Of a stretch of DNA of 64,000 bases, positions 30,134-39,185 are shown piece by piece. This DNA is from Pseudomonas sp. A-RE-19 (lineage in GTDB: Bacteria > Pseudomonadota > Gammaproteobacteria > Pseudomonadales > Pseudomonadaceae): NCBI RefSeq assembly GCF_019956555.1, contig NZ_JAHBDQ010000010.1, forward strand, positions 62,001 to 126,000, read 5' to 3'. The number at the start of each line of letters is the position of its first letter. Position 1 is the first letter of the stretch. The notes below the pieces were generated by a model. The model was given only the letters and a program-made list of their open reading frames with translations, did not search any database and was not told the DNA's origin. A program made the translations under genes and the position numbers.

Positions 30134-31312
30134 TTACCCCAGGTTCTTGCCGAGCAGCGCGTGGTACAGCTCGCTGTCGCCCAGAATCCCGACCACCTTG
30201 TTGTTGTCGTGCAGCACCAGCTTATTGCCGGTCTGGTAACGAATCTGCAGCGCATCGCGCATGCCGATGTTGGAGTCCACCAGTGTTGGCCGACGAGCCA
30301 GACCTTCAACCGCTTGCCCCGGTATCCAGTTCTGCAGGTCCAGGCTCGAGCCGTTCTGGCGTGCGCCTTTGATGGTGTTGCCTTCGGCCAGGTCGAGCCA
30401 CGAATCGCCGCCCGGATCCAGGCACACCGAACCGTTGATGCGTTTGCAGTTGTCCAGGGTGCGCATCAGGCTGCGACCGCACAGTACGTTCAGCGGATTG
30501 GTGTGGGCCACGAAGGTCCGCACATAATCGTCCGCGGGGTTCAACACGATCTCTTCCGGTTTGCTGTACTGGACGATCCGGCCGTCTTTCATGATCGCAA
30601 TACGACTGCCGAGCTTCAGGGCTTCATCGAGGTCGTGGCTCACGAACACAATGGTTTTGTTCAGCTTGCTTTGCAGTTCCAGCAGTTCGTCTTGCAGGCC
30701 TTGGCGGATCAGCGGGTCAAGGGCCGAGAACGGTTCGTCCATCAGCAGAATGTCGGCGTCCATTGCCAGCGCACGGGCCAGACCGACACGCTGTTGCATG
30801 CCGCCGGAGAGCTCATCGGGCTTCTTGTTGCGCCACTGGGTCAGGCCCACCAGCTCAAGCTTCTCATCCACCAGTTTGCGGCGTTCTTTCTCGGGACGAC
30901 CCTGCATTTCCAGACCGAAACTGATGTTCTCGCGCACCGTCAGCCAAGGCATCAGGGCGAACTTCTGGAACACCATCGCAATGCGCTTGGTGCGCATCAT
31001 TTTCAGTTCCGCCGGGGTGCAGGAGGCGATGTCGATCTGCTTGCCTTCGTGCTCGACGAACAACTTGCCACGGCTGACGGTGTTGAGGCCGTTGATGCAG
31101 CGCAACAGGCTGGATTTGCCGGAGCCGGACAGGCCCATCAGCACACAGATTTCGCCTTTTTCAATGTCCAGGCTGGCTTTTTCGACACCGACGATTTGCC
31201 CGGTCTTTTTCAGAATCTGGTCGCGGGTCATGCCCTGGTCGAGGAGTTTGAGGGCCTCGCGCGGGTCTTTGGAGAAGATCACGTCTACGTCTTCGAAGCG
31301 AATAATGCTCAT
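30134..31312 (-). CDS. cbcV: Quaternary-amine ABC transporter ATPase CbcV
   Basis: 392 residues. ABC motifs are Walker A GLSGSGKSSLL, signature LSGGMQQRVGLARAL, Walker B ILLMDEPFSALDP and the H-loop SHDLDEAL. A CBS-like regulatory region follows at about residues 280-392, as in ProV/OpuA ATPases. It powers uptake of choline, betaine and carnitine together with CbcW and alternative binding proteins (CbcX and probably CaiX). Its ATG overlaps the cbcW stop codon (ATGA). Confidence 0.95.
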   Translation of the reverse strand: MSIIRFEDVDVIFSKDPREALKLLDQGMTRDQILKKTGQIVGVEKASLDIEKGEICVLMGLSGSGKSSLLRCINGLNTVSRGKLFVEHEGKQIDIASCTPAELKMMRTKRIAMVFQKFALMPWLTVRENISFGLEMQGRPEKERRKLVDEKLELVGLTQWRNKKPDELSGGMQQRVGLARALAMDADILLMDEPFSALDPLIRQGLQDELLELQSKLNKTIVFVSHDLDEALKLGSRIAIMKDGRIVQYSKPEEIVLNPADDYVRTFVAHTNPLNVLCGRSLMRTLDNCKRINGSVCLDPGGDSWLDLAEGNTIKGARQNGSSLDLQNWIPGQAVEGLARRPTLVDSNIGMRDALQIRYQTGNKLVLHDNNKVVGILGDSELYHALLGKNLG

Positions 31313-32154
31313 GCGTCACCCCCTACTTTAGCTTCGGGTTGTTTGCAGATACGGTCGAGCATGATCGCCAGCAGTACGATCGCCAGGCCTGCTTCGAAGC
31401 CCAGGGCGATATCAGCAGTGTTCAGTGCGTTGACCACGGGTTTGCCCAGGCCGTCGGCGCCCACCAGTGCCGCGATCACCACCATCGACAACGACAGCAT
31501 GATGCACTGGGTGATACCGGCCGCGATGCTTGGCATGGCGTGGGGCAGTTCAATCCGTGAAAGCAGTTGACGGCGCGAGCAGCCGAAGGCTTTGCCGGCG
31601 TCCATCAATTCCTGCGGAACATCGCGAATACCCAGGTAGGTCAGGCGGATAGGCGCGGCAATCGCGAACACTACCGTCGAGATCAGACCCGGGACCACAC
31701 CCAGACCGAAGAGGGTCAGGGTAGGAATGAGGTACACGAAGGTCGGTACGGTCTGCATCAGATCGAGCACCGGACGCATCAGTGTGTAGAACATCGGTTT
31801 GTGCGCGGCGACGATGCCCAACGGCACGCCGATGACCACGCAGACCAGGGTGGCGAACAACACCTGGGCGAGGGTTTCCATGGTTTCCTGCCAGTACCCC
31901 AGATTGAGGATCAGCAGGAAGGAGGCGATGACAAAAACGGTCAGGCCCCATTTGCGTTGGATGAAGTGTGCCAGTAGCGCGATGAGGCCGATCAATGCCA
32001 GCGGGTTGAACCAGGTCAGCGCAAAAGTCACGCCGTGGATCATCGTTTCCAGTGTCACCGCGATTGCGTCGAAAGTGCTGGCGCCGTGTTGCGTCAACCA
32101 TTCAACGAAGCCCGCGATGTACTGGCCTAAGGGTATTTTCTGATCAATCAGCAT
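31309..32154 (-). CDS. cbcW: Quaternary-amine ABC transporter permease CbcW
   Basis: 281 residues from the ATG at 32154 (MLIDQKIPLGQYIAGF). It is an inner-membrane permease of the ProW type with about six to seven segments. The EAA-like loop is GIRDVPQELMDAGKAFGCSRRQLLSRIELPHAMPSI. A C-terminal run (IVLLAIMLDRICKQ) ends the last helix. The gene overlaps cbcV by four bases and follows cbcX after a 68-base gap that holds a strong palindrome. Confidence 0.95.
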   Translation of the reverse strand: MLIDQKIPLGQYIAGFVEWLTQHGASTFDAIAVTLETMIHGVTFALTWFNPLALIGLIALLAHFIQRKWGLTVFVIASFLLILNLGYWQETMETLAQVLFATLVCVVIGVPLGIVAAHKPMFYTLMRPVLDLMQTVPTFVYLIPTLTLFGLGVVPGLISTVVFAIAAPIRLTYLGIRDVPQELMDAGKAFGCSRRQLLSRIELPHAMPSIAAGITQCIMLSLSMVVIAALVGADGLGKPVVNALNTADIALGFEAGLAIVLLAIMLDRICKQPEAKVGGDA

Positions 32155-32189
32155 GGTAGTGAACGTCCGCATGCAAGGAAATAAACAGC

Positions 32190-32211
32190 CCGGGCGGGCT
32201 AGCCCGCCCGG
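32190..32211. promoter_or_regulatory. GC-rich 22-bp perfect palindrome between cbcX and cbcW
   Basis: CCGGGCGGGCT and its exact complement lie just after the cbcX stop codon. In the transcript this is a stable hairpin without a T tract. It probably stabilises the upstream cbcX mRNA or reduces readthrough, so that binding protein exceeds permease. Confidence 0.6.
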
Positions 32212-32222
32212 CGTAAGCGATT

Positions 32223-33170
32223 TTACTGTGCGAGCTTGGCTTTCACGGCCTCCAGGCCAGGTTTACCGTCAATGGTGGTCACGCCAGCGAGCCAGGTATC
32301 GAGCACCTGTGGGTTCTTTTTCAGCCAGGCCTTGGCGGCCGCTTCAGGCTTCATCTTGTCGTCCAGGATATTGCCCATGAGCGAGCTTTCCATGTCGACG
32401 GTGAATTCCAGGTTTTTCAGCAATTGGCCTACGTTGCTGCACTCTTGGGTATACCCCTTGCGAGTGTTGGTCGCAACGGTGGCGGCACCAAAATCCGGGC
32501 CGAAGAAATCATCGCCCCCGGTCAGGTACTGGATTTTGAAACGCTTGTTCATCGGGTGCGGTGCCCAGCCGAGGAATACCACGGCGGTATCGCGTTTCTG
32601 AGCGCGGTCGACTTGCGACAGCATGCCCGCTTCGCTGGACTCGACGACTTTGAAGCCGGCGTCTTTGAGACCGAAGGCGTTCTTGTCGATCATGCTCTGG
32701 ATCAGACGGTTGCCGTCGTTACCCGGCTCGATGCCGTAGATCTTGCCGTCGAGTTCTTTTTTGAATTTGGCGATGTCGGCGAAGTCATGCAGCCCTTTGT
32801 CGTACAGCGCCTGCGGTACGGCGAGGGTGTACTTGGCGCCGGTGAGGTTGGTTCGCACGACTTCCACGGTGCCGGCATCACGGTAAGCCTTGATGTCGTT
32901 TTCCATGGTCGGCATCCAGTTACCCAGGAAGACGTCCATGTTCTTGCCGTCGGCCAGGGACTTGTAGGTCACCGGCACGGAAATCATCGTGGTTTTGGTC
33001 TTGTAGCCCAGGGCATCGAGAACGACGCTGGTGGTGGCGGTGGTGGCGGTAATGTCCGTCCAGCCGACATCGGAGAAATTTACGGTGCTGCATTGTGCCG
33101 GTTCTGCGGCTTGAGCCAGGAACGGCAGACTCAGCATGGCGGCCAACAACAACGATGGGGAACCTTTCAT
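32223..33170 (-). CDS. cbcX: Choline/betaine-binding protein CbcX
   Basis: 315 residues from the ATG at 33170. A Sec signal peptide ends near residue 21 (LPFLAQA|AE). The mature OpuAC-type fold shows VNFSDVGWTDITATT and VFLGNWMPTMENDI, then SSEAGMLSQVDRAQKRDTAVVFLGWAPHPMN, whose aromatic residues can cage a trimethylammonium group. It delivers choline (and related amines) to CbcWV in the periplasm. It heads the leftward cbcXWV operon, divergent from sdaB. Confidence 0.93.
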   Translation of the reverse strand: MKGSPSLLLAAMLSLPFLAQAAEPAQCSTVNFSDVGWTDITATTATTSVVLDALGYKTKTTMISVPVTYKSLADGKNMDVFLGNWMPTMENDIKAYRDAGTVEVVRTNLTGAKYTLAVPQALYDKGLHDFADIAKFKKELDGKIYGIEPGNDGNRLIQSMIDKNAFGLKDAGFKVVESSEAGMLSQVDRAQKRDTAVVFLGWAPHPMNKRFKIQYLTGGDDFFGPDFGAATVATNTRKGYTQECSNVGQLLKNLEFTVDMESSLMGNILDDKMKPEAAAKAWLKKNPQVLDTWLAGVTTIDGKPGLEAVKAKLAQ

Positions 33171-33606
33171 AGGGGGGACTCCTTGGTGTTTTTTTTGGCA
33201 GTGTTCCGACTGGACCACCGCACTTATGTGTTGCGGTTGGATGGCGTTTTGGAGACAGCTCTACCACGGCGCCTTGCAATCGAGTCGATACGATCATGTA
33301 CCAGTGAAAATCTGACGCCTACAGGGTGCGTCGTAACCAGTACAGGGATGGTCGCATCCAGTGTCGGTAACGTCGTTTACAGCTTTTTTCAGCCCGTTTT
33401 GCCCCTCTGATTCGCAAAAAAACGGCGAAAACACAGCGTGAGCGGCCTGCGGCGCTAGTGGGCATGAGTGCGTCGGTGTGAGACGTCGAACGACATGGCA
33501 AAAGCCTGATGATGCGGCCATCTCGGCGGATTGCAGCTTGAGCGTAGCAGCTCCGTCACTGGGCGCTTTTGCGTCTGGAGCAGGCACATCCAGGAGTTCA
33601 GCAGTA
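33171..33606. other. cbcX-sdaB divergent intergenic region
   Basis: The 436 bases contain both promoters. I see no perfect palindrome, no REP element and no convincing copy of the TGTCGC-type motif found at the gbc and dgc promoters. Confidence 0.4.
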
Positions 33607-34983
33607 ATGGCTATCAGTGTTTTCGACCTGTTCAAAATCGGCATCGGCCCTTCCAGTTCACACACCGTCGGGCCTATGCGAGCGGCGGCGCTGTTCGTGC
33701 AAGGTTTGCGTGAGCAGGGTCTTTTGGAACAAGTAAGGCGCGTCGAAGTTCAGCTTTATGGTTCGTTGTCGGCCACCGGCATCGGTCACGGCAGCGATAA
33801 CGCCGTGATCATGGGGCTGATGGGCGAGTGGCCGGACGCGATCGATCCGTCGCAAATCGGCATTCGCATCGACACCCTGCGCGAAACCCATACGCTGTTG
33901 CTCGACGGCCGTTTGTCGGTGCCGTTCATCTGGGCCCGGGACATGCGCCTGATCGACGAAAACCTGCCATTCCATCCCAACGCCATGACCCTGATTGTCG
34001 AGGGCGATCAGGGTGAGCTGCATCGCGACACCTACTATTCCATCGGCGGCGGTTTTGTTGTCGATGAGGCACAGGCTGCCAGCGGCGTGGTGGACCTGGA
34101 TCGCACCGTGCTGCCTTACGACTTTTCCAGTGCCGTCGAGCTGCTCAGTCTCTGCAAGCAGCACAACCTGCGCGTGGCAGAGTTAATGATGGCCAACGAG
34201 AAAGTCTGGCGCAGCGAAGAGGAAATTCGCAGCGGCCTGATGAAGCTTTGGCGCGCCATGCAAGATTGCGTCGAGCAAGGCCTCAAGCACGAAGGCATCC
34301 TGCCCGGCGGCCTGAATGTACGTCGTCGCGCGGCCAAACTGCACCGCAGCCTGCAGGAACTGAACAAGCCCAACGTGATCGGCTCGACGCTGAGTGCCAT
34401 GGAGTGGGTCAACCTGTTCGCCCTGGCGGTCAACGAAGAAAATGCCGCCGGCGGGCGCATGGTTACAGCGCCGACCAACGGCGCGGCCGGGATCATTCCA
34501 GCGGTGCTGCACTACTTCATGAAATTCAGCGAAGCAGTGACCGACGCCAATGTGGTCGATTACTTCCTCAGTGCCGCGGCGGTGGGGATTCTGTGTAAGA
34601 AGAACGCTTCGATCTCCGGTGCCGAAGTCGGTTGCCAGGGCGAAGTCGGTTCAGCCTGCGCCATGGCGGCGGCCGGTTTGGCAGAGATTCTCGGTGCTAC
34701 CCCGGAGCAGCTGTGCAACGCGGCGGAAATCGGCCTGGAACACAATCTCGGCCTGACGTGCGACCCGGTGGGCGGTTTGGTGCAAGTGCCGTGCATCGAG
34801 CGCAACGCGATTGCCGCGGTAAAAGCCATCAATGCGGCGCAGATGGCATTGCGCGGCGACGGTCAGCACTTTATCTCGCTGGACCGGGTGATCCGCACCA
34901 TGCGTGATACCGGTGCCGACATGCACGACAAATATAAAGAGACATCGCGGGGTGGGTTGGCCGTTAGCGCGGTTGAGTGCTGA
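33607..34983 (+). CDS. sdaB: L-serine ammonia-lyase (L-serine dehydratase)
   Basis: 458 residues from the ATG at 33607 ([20 protein letters not shown]), which matches the family start. This is the single-chain iron-sulfur form. The SSSHTVGPM serine-binding loop is N-terminal, and the cysteines that hold the [4Fe-4S] cluster include [20 protein letters not shown] and VPCIERN. It converts L-serine to pyruvate and ammonia. Beside the choline and betaine genes it fits the last step of the path from glycine through serine to pyruvate. Confidence 0.95.
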   Translation: MAISVFDLFKIGIGPSSSHTVGPMRAAALFVQGLREQGLLEQVRRVEVQLYGSLSATGIGHGSDNAVIMGLMGEWPDAIDPSQIGIRIDTLRETHTLLLDGRLSVPFIWARDMRLIDENLPFHPNAMTLIVEGDQGELHRDTYYSIGGGFVVDEAQAASGVVDLDRTVLPYDFSSAVELLSLCKQHNLRVAELMMANEKVWRSEEEIRSGLMKLWRAMQDCVEQGLKHEGILPGGLNVRRRAAKLHRSLQELNKPNVIGSTLSAMEWVNLFALAVNEENAAGGRMVTAPTNGAAGIIPAVLHYFMKFSEAVTDANVVDYFLSAAAVGILCKKNASISGAEVGCQGEVGSACAMAAAGLAEILGATPEQLCNAAEIGLEHNLGLTCDPVGGLVQVPCIERNAIAAVKAINAAQMALRGDGQHFISLDRVIRTMRDTGADMHDKYKETSRGGLAVSAVEC

Positions 34984-34996
34984 GACCCCGTTGACC

Positions 34997-35090
34997 CCAT
35001 CGCGGGCAAGCCTCGCTCCTACAAAAGCGGGGCTTGCCGATATTTTTATGATCGACATCAATCCTGTAGGAGCGAGGCTTGCCCGCGAAG
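34997..35090. repeat. REP-like inverted repeat pair with an extra half-arm
   Basis: Arms CGCGGGCAAGCCTCGCTCCT and its complement flank a further partial copy (GCGGGGCTTGCCG) in the middle. Confidence 0.85.
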
Positions 35091-35390
35091 GGGCCAGACC
35101 AGTCAAAACTGCGCGCTAAGTGAACACCCGATTCAAAACGCGCCACCTTTTGGCGCGTCGTAAACAGACAAGCGACTCGCGCAAGGTCGGGGATCCAATT
35201 CAAGCCTGACCGTCCGTCACCCGTGCTTGCGGTGACACTCTTCCCTGGAGCGTCGCAGCCCTGTTCCCACAAGTGCTACCGATTTGCTCACGCGCAACGG
35301 GGCAGAGCGTTTGCGACCCTTGATGGCACTTATTACTCCCTCTCTCGGCGTGGCTTATATAGACACATCGCGACGTCGTTTTCAGGAGTT

Positions 35391-35408
35391 ATTGAACGCG
35401 CATTCAAT
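35391..35408. promoter_or_regulatory. Near-palindrome upstream of gbdR
   Basis: ATTGAA, then CGCGCA, then TTCAAT. The outer six bases of each side are perfectly symmetrical, about 115 bases before the gbdR start. It resembles a stretched BetI box and may bind a TetR-type or other regulator. Confidence 0.4.
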
Positions 35409-35523
35409 TTTAGGCATGGCAATTGCTCTGTCATTACAAAGCCCGTCTCCCTCGCGAGAACGATGGCAATAAAAAGAGCCTCCGCCTGAGGCCATCACCC
35501 GCTTTGTGTGAGGAGATACCGCG

Positions 35524-36627
35524 ATGACGACGTTCAACTCCGGGGCCCAACCCCAGAACCGTGCGCCTCAATCCATCGGCTTTTTGCTGCTGGACAATTT
35601 CACGCTTATTTCTCTGGCCTCCGCAGTAGAACCTCTGCGCATGGCCAACCAATTGTCCGGCCGCGAGCTGTATCGCTGGACCACACTCACCGTCGACGGC
35701 GGTCAGGTCTGGGCCAGTGACGGTCTGCAGATCACCCCCGACGCCTCCATGCACAAAGCGCCTCCCCTGGACACCGTCATCGTCTGCGGTGGTATCGGCA
35801 TTCAGCGTACCGTGACCCGCGAGCACGTGTCGTGGCTGCAAAGCCAGGCGCGTCAGTCCCGTCGTCTCGGCGCGGTCTGCACCGGCAGTTGGGCCCTGGC
35901 GTGCGCCGGTCTGCTGGACGGTTTCGATTGCAGCGTGCACTGGGAATGCCTGGCGTCGATGCAGGAAGCTTTCCCGCGTGTGGCGATGAGCACACGGCTG
36001 TTCACCCTCGACCGCAACCGTTTCACCAGCTCTGGCGGCACCGCGCCGCTGGATATGATGCTGCACCTGATCAGCCGCGATCATGGTCGTGAACTGTCGG
36101 CCGCGATCTCGGAAATGTTCGTCTACGAGCGCATCCGCAACGAGCAGGATCACCAGCGCGTGCCGCTCAAGCACATGCTTGGCACCAACCAGCCGAAGTT
36201 GCAGGAAATCGTGGCGTTGATGGAAGCCAACCTCGAAGAGCCGATCGACCTCGACGAACTGGCGGTGTACGTCGCCGTGTCGCGTCGTCAGCTGGAGCGG
36301 CTGTTCCAGAAATACCTGCACTGCTCGCCGTCGCGTTACTACCTGAAACTGCGCCTGATCCGCGCCCGGCAGCTGCTCAAGCAAACGCCAATGTCGATCA
36401 TCGAAGTGGCGTCGGTATGTGGTTTCGTGTCCACGCCGCACTTCTCCAAGTGCTACCGCGAATACTTCGGCATTCCGCCGCGTGACGAACGTGTAGGTTC
36501 CAATACGACTCAGCAGGTAGCGATGATGCCGCTGCCGCAAGCCTTGGTGCTGTCACCGTTGTCCGGGCCTCTGTCGGCGTTGAGCCAGGCGCGTAATGAG
36601 TCGACTTTTGCCAGCGTAAGGCTTTAA
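35524..36627 (+). CDS. gbdR: GATase1/AraC-family activator GbdR
   Basis: 367 residues. An N-terminal DJ-1/PfpI (GATase1)-like domain (about 18-190: IGFLLLDNFTLISLASAVEPLRMANQL, then GAVCTGSWALACAGLLDG) is joined to a C-terminal AraC DNA-binding pair (about 225-330: LDELAVYVAVSRRQLERLFQK and MSIIEVASVCGFVSTPHFSKCYREYF). This is the architecture of GbdR, which senses glycine betaine or dimethylglycine and activates gbc, dgc, cbc and related genes. The identity is supported by position next to sdaB and cbc. An RBS-like GAGGAG precedes the ATG. Confidence 0.93.
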   Translation: MTTFNSGAQPQNRAPQSIGFLLLDNFTLISLASAVEPLRMANQLSGRELYRWTTLTVDGGQVWASDGLQITPDASMHKAPPLDTVIVCGGIGIQRTVTREHVSWLQSQARQSRRLGAVCTGSWALACAGLLDGFDCSVHWECLASMQEAFPRVAMSTRLFTLDRNRFTSSGGTAPLDMMLHLISRDHGRELSAAISEMFVYERIRNEQDHQRVPLKHMLGTNQPKLQEIVALMEANLEEPIDLDELAVYVAVSRRQLERLFQKYLHCSPSRYYLKLRLIRARQLLKQTPMSIIEVASVCGFVSTPHFSKCYREYFGIPPRDERVGSNTTQQVAMMPLPQALVLSPLSGPLSALSQARNESTFASVRL

Positions 36628-36631
36628 ACCG

Positions 36632-36736
36632 AGGCGCCTTCATCGCGGGCAGCCCGCTCCCACAGGTTCTGTGTCGATGCATCAATTGTGTATACGACGC
36701 AAAACCACTGTGGGAGCGGGCTTGCCCGCGAAGGCG
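36632..36736. repeat. REP-like inverted repeat pair (variant GTGGGAGCGGGCTTGCCCGCG)
   Basis: Arms around CATCGCGGGCAGCCCGCTCC and its near-complement lie after gbdR. Confidence 0.85.
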
Positions 36737-36741
36737 TCCTG

Positions 36742-37005
36742 TCAGGCACGACGGCTTTGCTGATACTCCGCCAACGCGGGCAGTAATTGCTTGTCGATCG
36801 CCTGGCGCACGGCCGGCAGGATGGTCGCGCTGCTGGTGTACATCTGCTTGACCATGGTCCGCAGCGTCATCGCCCGCTCATCGTTCAAGCCTCGCACTGC
36901 ACACTCGCAAGCCTGCTCGGCTGTAGCGCCATTGGGCACTTGAAAACCCAACGATTTCAGCTGGCCCAACAGGTCTTCCTGGTCAATCAAATCGGCGTGC
37001 ATCAT
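36742..37005 (-). CDS. Small conserved-looking protein of unknown function
   Basis: 87 residues from the ATG at 37005 (MMHADLIDQEDLLGQLKSLG; the next codon is also ATG). It is a short, mostly helical soluble protein with an acidic N-terminal half and a C-terminal run (SSATILPAVRQAIDKQLLPALAEYQQSRRA). No domain is recognised. It sits where P. aeruginosa carries the small hypothetical PA5381 (gene-order argument). A candidate small RNA lies divergently upstream. Confidence 0.7.
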   Translation of the reverse strand: MMHADLIDQEDLLGQLKSLGFQVPNGATAEQACECAVRGLNDERAMTLRTMVKQMYTSSATILPAVRQAIDKQLLPALAEYQQSRRA

Positions 37006-37112
37006 GACGCAATCCTTCTTCAGGGAACGGTGTCGTGGCTCGATTCTGGTAGGGGCCGGGGATGGCGGCAAGGACGATTTGTCGCAATGGCCGCATTACC
37101 TATGAACAGGTC

Positions 37113-37252
37113 GTTTTCGGCTAACTTGCGAGCGGGAAGAGTGGGCACACTGGATTCAGCTGGCTTCACGAAGGTTTGGTCACCCTCGCGCAACAGCTCC
37201 TCAACAGTACCCTCTGCCCCGATCCTGTCACGGCTTGATCGGGGCTTTTTTT
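37113..37252 (+). ncRNA. Candidate small RNA (about 140 nt)
   Basis: A sigma70-like promoter (TTGTCG at 37079-37084, 16-base spacer, TATGAA at 37101-37106) precedes a 140-base stretch that ends in a 9-bp perfect intrinsic terminator. The strand is opposite to both flanking protein genes, so the terminator does not belong to either. The exact start is inferred. A 52-codon reading frame runs through it but crosses the terminator and is unlikely to be translated. Confidence 0.5.
37216..37252 (+). terminator. Strong intrinsic terminator
   Basis: GCCCCGATC (37216-37224) pairs perfectly with GATCGGGGC (37237-37245), and seven T follow. It works only on the plus strand. Confidence 0.92.
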
Positions 37253-37289
37253 GTCTATGACTCAGCAGGAAATGTGGTGTCTGGGCGAC

Positions 37290-37386
37290 CGCCATCGCGA
37301 GCAGGCTCGCTCCCACAGGTGATCTGCAGCGGTCTCATATTGGTGTACGACACAAATCCAATGTGGGAGCGAGCCTGCTCGCGATG
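37290..37386. repeat. REP-like inverted repeat pair (GTGGGAGCGAGCC family)
   Basis: Arms CATCGCGAGCAGGCTCGCTC and its complement lie after the butyrobetaine hydroxylase-like gene. Confidence 0.9.
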
Positions 37387-37400
37387 AACGATGACGCGGT

Positions 37401-38564
37401 CTAGCGTTGCAACACAAGGATGCGCGACAACAACTCATCACGATCCACATAACACCCCTGGAAATGCCGGGCACCAGTAGCGGGATCGAAAGCATTGCGG
37501 GCGTGGAGAGTGCGGCGGTTGTCGAAGCACCACAGTTCGCCTGGATTGAGCCGCGTCATCACCCGGAAGCGCGCCTCGCGGGTCATTGCAATGAAGCGTC
37601 GGTAAGCGCGATACAGCCTGGGCATCTGTTCCACCGAAGCATCGAACGGCCCACGCAGAAAGTTCGCCATGCGGATTTCCGACACCTGCCCGAACGCATC
37701 CAGGGCGATGATCGGCGCCAGACAGCGGTAGTCGCTGTGGCGGTCCTTGTTGCGAAACTCCACGGGGATTTCACACAAGGCTTGAAACGCCTCGGGATCT
37801 TCCTGGCGCAAGGCTTCGGCGATGGCAAAACCGTCGACGAAAATGCTCTCGCCACCATCGGCGTCATTGACCAGACAATGCAGAAATTGCAGCCCCGGTT
37901 GCAACTCCCGGGTCGGCAGATCGCTGTGCAGCGGCAGGTTGAAGGCGGTGTAGGCATTGCTGTCTGCATCGGCCTTGGATTGCACATTGAACAGCACGCC
38001 GAAATTGCTCTCGCGGATGAACGAAATCCGCTGGGCGATCAGCTTCAATGAACCCGGCTCGGTGGGTACGCCGCGCACTTGAGTCAGGCCGGTATCGCGC
38101 ACGGCCAGCAGCCATTGCAGCAAGGCGTCGTTGTTCTCCATCAGGGCCTGGTATTCGAATACTGGTAGTTGCAAATCGCTGTGCCAAAGCCTGGCTTTCG
38201 GTTTGCCGGCCTGGCGTTCAGCGCGGGACTCATCGTCATAGGCGTGAGCCCGTAGCCAGCCCGGATCGAAGCGGCTGAGGTGGCCGCCCTGCCAATCGAC
38301 ACACAGGCAACCTTGGGCATCGACCGTGGCGTTTTCAGGCGTCAGGTGCTCTGCGACATCGACGATTTCCAGCACTTGCTCGCGGGTCACCGTGTAGACG
38401 CAGTGCGGGCACGGGCAGTTGTCCCGCAGCCATTGATGATGAAAAGGGCTGACCCGACCGTCCGCCCATGTCACTTGAATTCGGTCCGCCAGGGTACGCA
38501 CGGCGGTCAACGCGCTAATCAATGGGTAGGTGCGGAAATCGGCAAAAGCGGCGGCGGTGTTCAT
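37401..38564 (-). CDS. Gamma-butyrobetaine hydroxylase-like Fe(II)/2-oxoglutarate dioxygenase
   Basis: 387 residues. The N-terminal domain (about 20-100) has a zinc-type cysteine motif, HHQWLRDNCPCPHC, found in butyrobetaine and trimethyllysine hydroxylases. The TauD-type catalytic domain follows, with HSD (in PLHSDLPTRE, the HxD pair) and a distal His/Arg region (RRTLHARNAFDPATGARHF). It probably hydroxylates gamma-butyrobetaine to L-carnitine, which feeds the adjacent carnitine genes. It lies 13 bases after cdhB, so it is likely the last gene of that operon. Confidence 0.88.
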   Translation of the reverse strand: MNTAAAFADFRTYPLISALTAVRTLADRIQVTWADGRVSPFHHQWLRDNCPCPHCVYTVTREQVLEIVDVAEHLTPENATVDAQGCLCVDWQGGHLSRFDPGWLRAHAYDDESRAERQAGKPKARLWHSDLQLPVFEYQALMENNDALLQWLLAVRDTGLTQVRGVPTEPGSLKLIAQRISFIRESNFGVLFNVQSKADADSNAYTAFNLPLHSDLPTRELQPGLQFLHCLVNDADGGESIFVDGFAIAEALRQEDPEAFQALCEIPVEFRNKDRHSDYRCLAPIIALDAFGQVSEIRMANFLRGPFDASVEQMPRLYRAYRRFIAMTREARFRVMTRLNPGELWCFDNRRTLHARNAFDPATGARHFQGCYVDRDELLSRILVLQR

Positions 38565-38577
38565 GGCGAGCTCCTTG

Positions 38578-39054
38578 TTATTTTTCGGGGGGTAAAGCGA
38601 TCACTCGGCCGATCCAGGCGGGGGCGGGCAGATCGGTTTGCTCGGCGACAATGGCCTTCAGTTTGCTCAAGGTTTCTTCGCTGAACGGTGCGGAACGCGG
38701 CCCGGCGAGGTCAACGTGCAGCAGCATTTGCTCGTTTCCCGCCAGCTCTTTGTCACCGCCCACCAGATGCAGGCTGTGGTAGAGGTGCAGACGCTTGCGG
38801 TCGTGGCCGATGATTTGGGTATGCACCTCGACATCGGCATCGAGCTTCACTTCGTGCAGGTAGTTGAGGTGCAGTTCGAGGGTGAACAGCGAGTTGCCGC
38901 TGGCTTCGCGGTTATTGCTGTCCATGCCCAGCCGATCCATCAGCGCGTCGGTGGCGTAGCTGAAAATCAGCAGATAGAAGGCATCGCGCAGGTGGCCGTT
39001 GTAGTCGACCCAGTCGGGGATGATTTTGGTTTGGTAGGTGGTGAGGGTGGGCAT
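38578..39054 (-). CDS. cdhB: Thioesterase CdhB (hotdog fold)
   Basis: 158 residues. A 4-hydroxybenzoyl-CoA thioesterase-like hotdog fold: the N-terminal PDWVDYNGHLRDAFYLLIFS holds the Asp/Asn-Gly-His motif, followed by FTLELHLNYLHEVKLDADVEVHTQI. In carnitine degradation this type of thioesterase is placed after CdhC and should release glycine betaine from betainyl-CoA. It is flanked by cdhA and the butyrobetaine hydroxylase-like gene. Confidence 0.87.
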   Translation of the reverse strand: MPTLTTYQTKIIPDWVDYNGHLRDAFYLLIFSYATDALMDRLGMDSNNREASGNSLFTLELHLNYLHEVKLDADVEVHTQIIGHDRKRLHLYHSLHLVGGDKELAGNEQMLLHVDLAGPRSAPFSEETLSKLKAIVAEQTDLPAPAWIGRVIALPPEK

Positions 39055-39079
39055 GTCGTCACATCCGAAATGGTTGGAA

Positions 39080-39173
39080 ACCTGTAGGAGCGAGGCTTGC
39101 CCGCGAAGAACGATAGCGCGGTGTCTCAGTCAGACCACATCGCTCCCTTCGCGGGCAAGCCTCGCTCCTACAG
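39080..39173. repeat. REP-like inverted repeat pair (CGGGCAAGCCTCGCTCCTACAG family)
   Basis: Arms CCTGTAGGAGCGAGGCTTGC and its complement lie between cdhA and cdhB. Confidence 0.9.
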
Positions 39174-39185
39174 GTGGTGGGGCGT

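Larger units (their letters stand above)
34984..35523. other. sdaB-gbdR intergenic region
   Basis: The 540 bases hold a REP pair (34997-35090), a hairpin ACGCGCCA/TGGCGCGT at 35138-35158 that may end the sdaB transcript, and the gbdR promoter region with a near-palindrome at 35391-35408. No gene is supported here. Confidence 0.5.
37006..37400. other. Intergenic region with candidate sRNA and REP pair
   Basis: The 395 bases contain a promoter-like sequence, a strong rightward terminator and a REP pair (37290-37386). No protein gene is supported. Confidence 0.6.

Noticed and set aside
33171..33606. GbdR-type motif upstream of cbcX
   Set aside because: Only a weak match (TGTTGCGGTT) was found, without a second half-site at 20-21 bases.
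33294..33665. Minus-strand frame of 123 codons upstream of cbcX
   Set aside because: It overlaps the sdaB start, lacks a ribosome-binding site and shows no domain.
35341..35420. Sigma54 promoter upstream of gbdR
   Set aside because: A TGGCAC sequence is present, but the required GC element at the right spacing downstream is missing.
37102..37260. 52-codon frame across the candidate small RNA
   Set aside because: It reads through the strong terminator and has no ribosome-binding site. The RNA reading is simpler.
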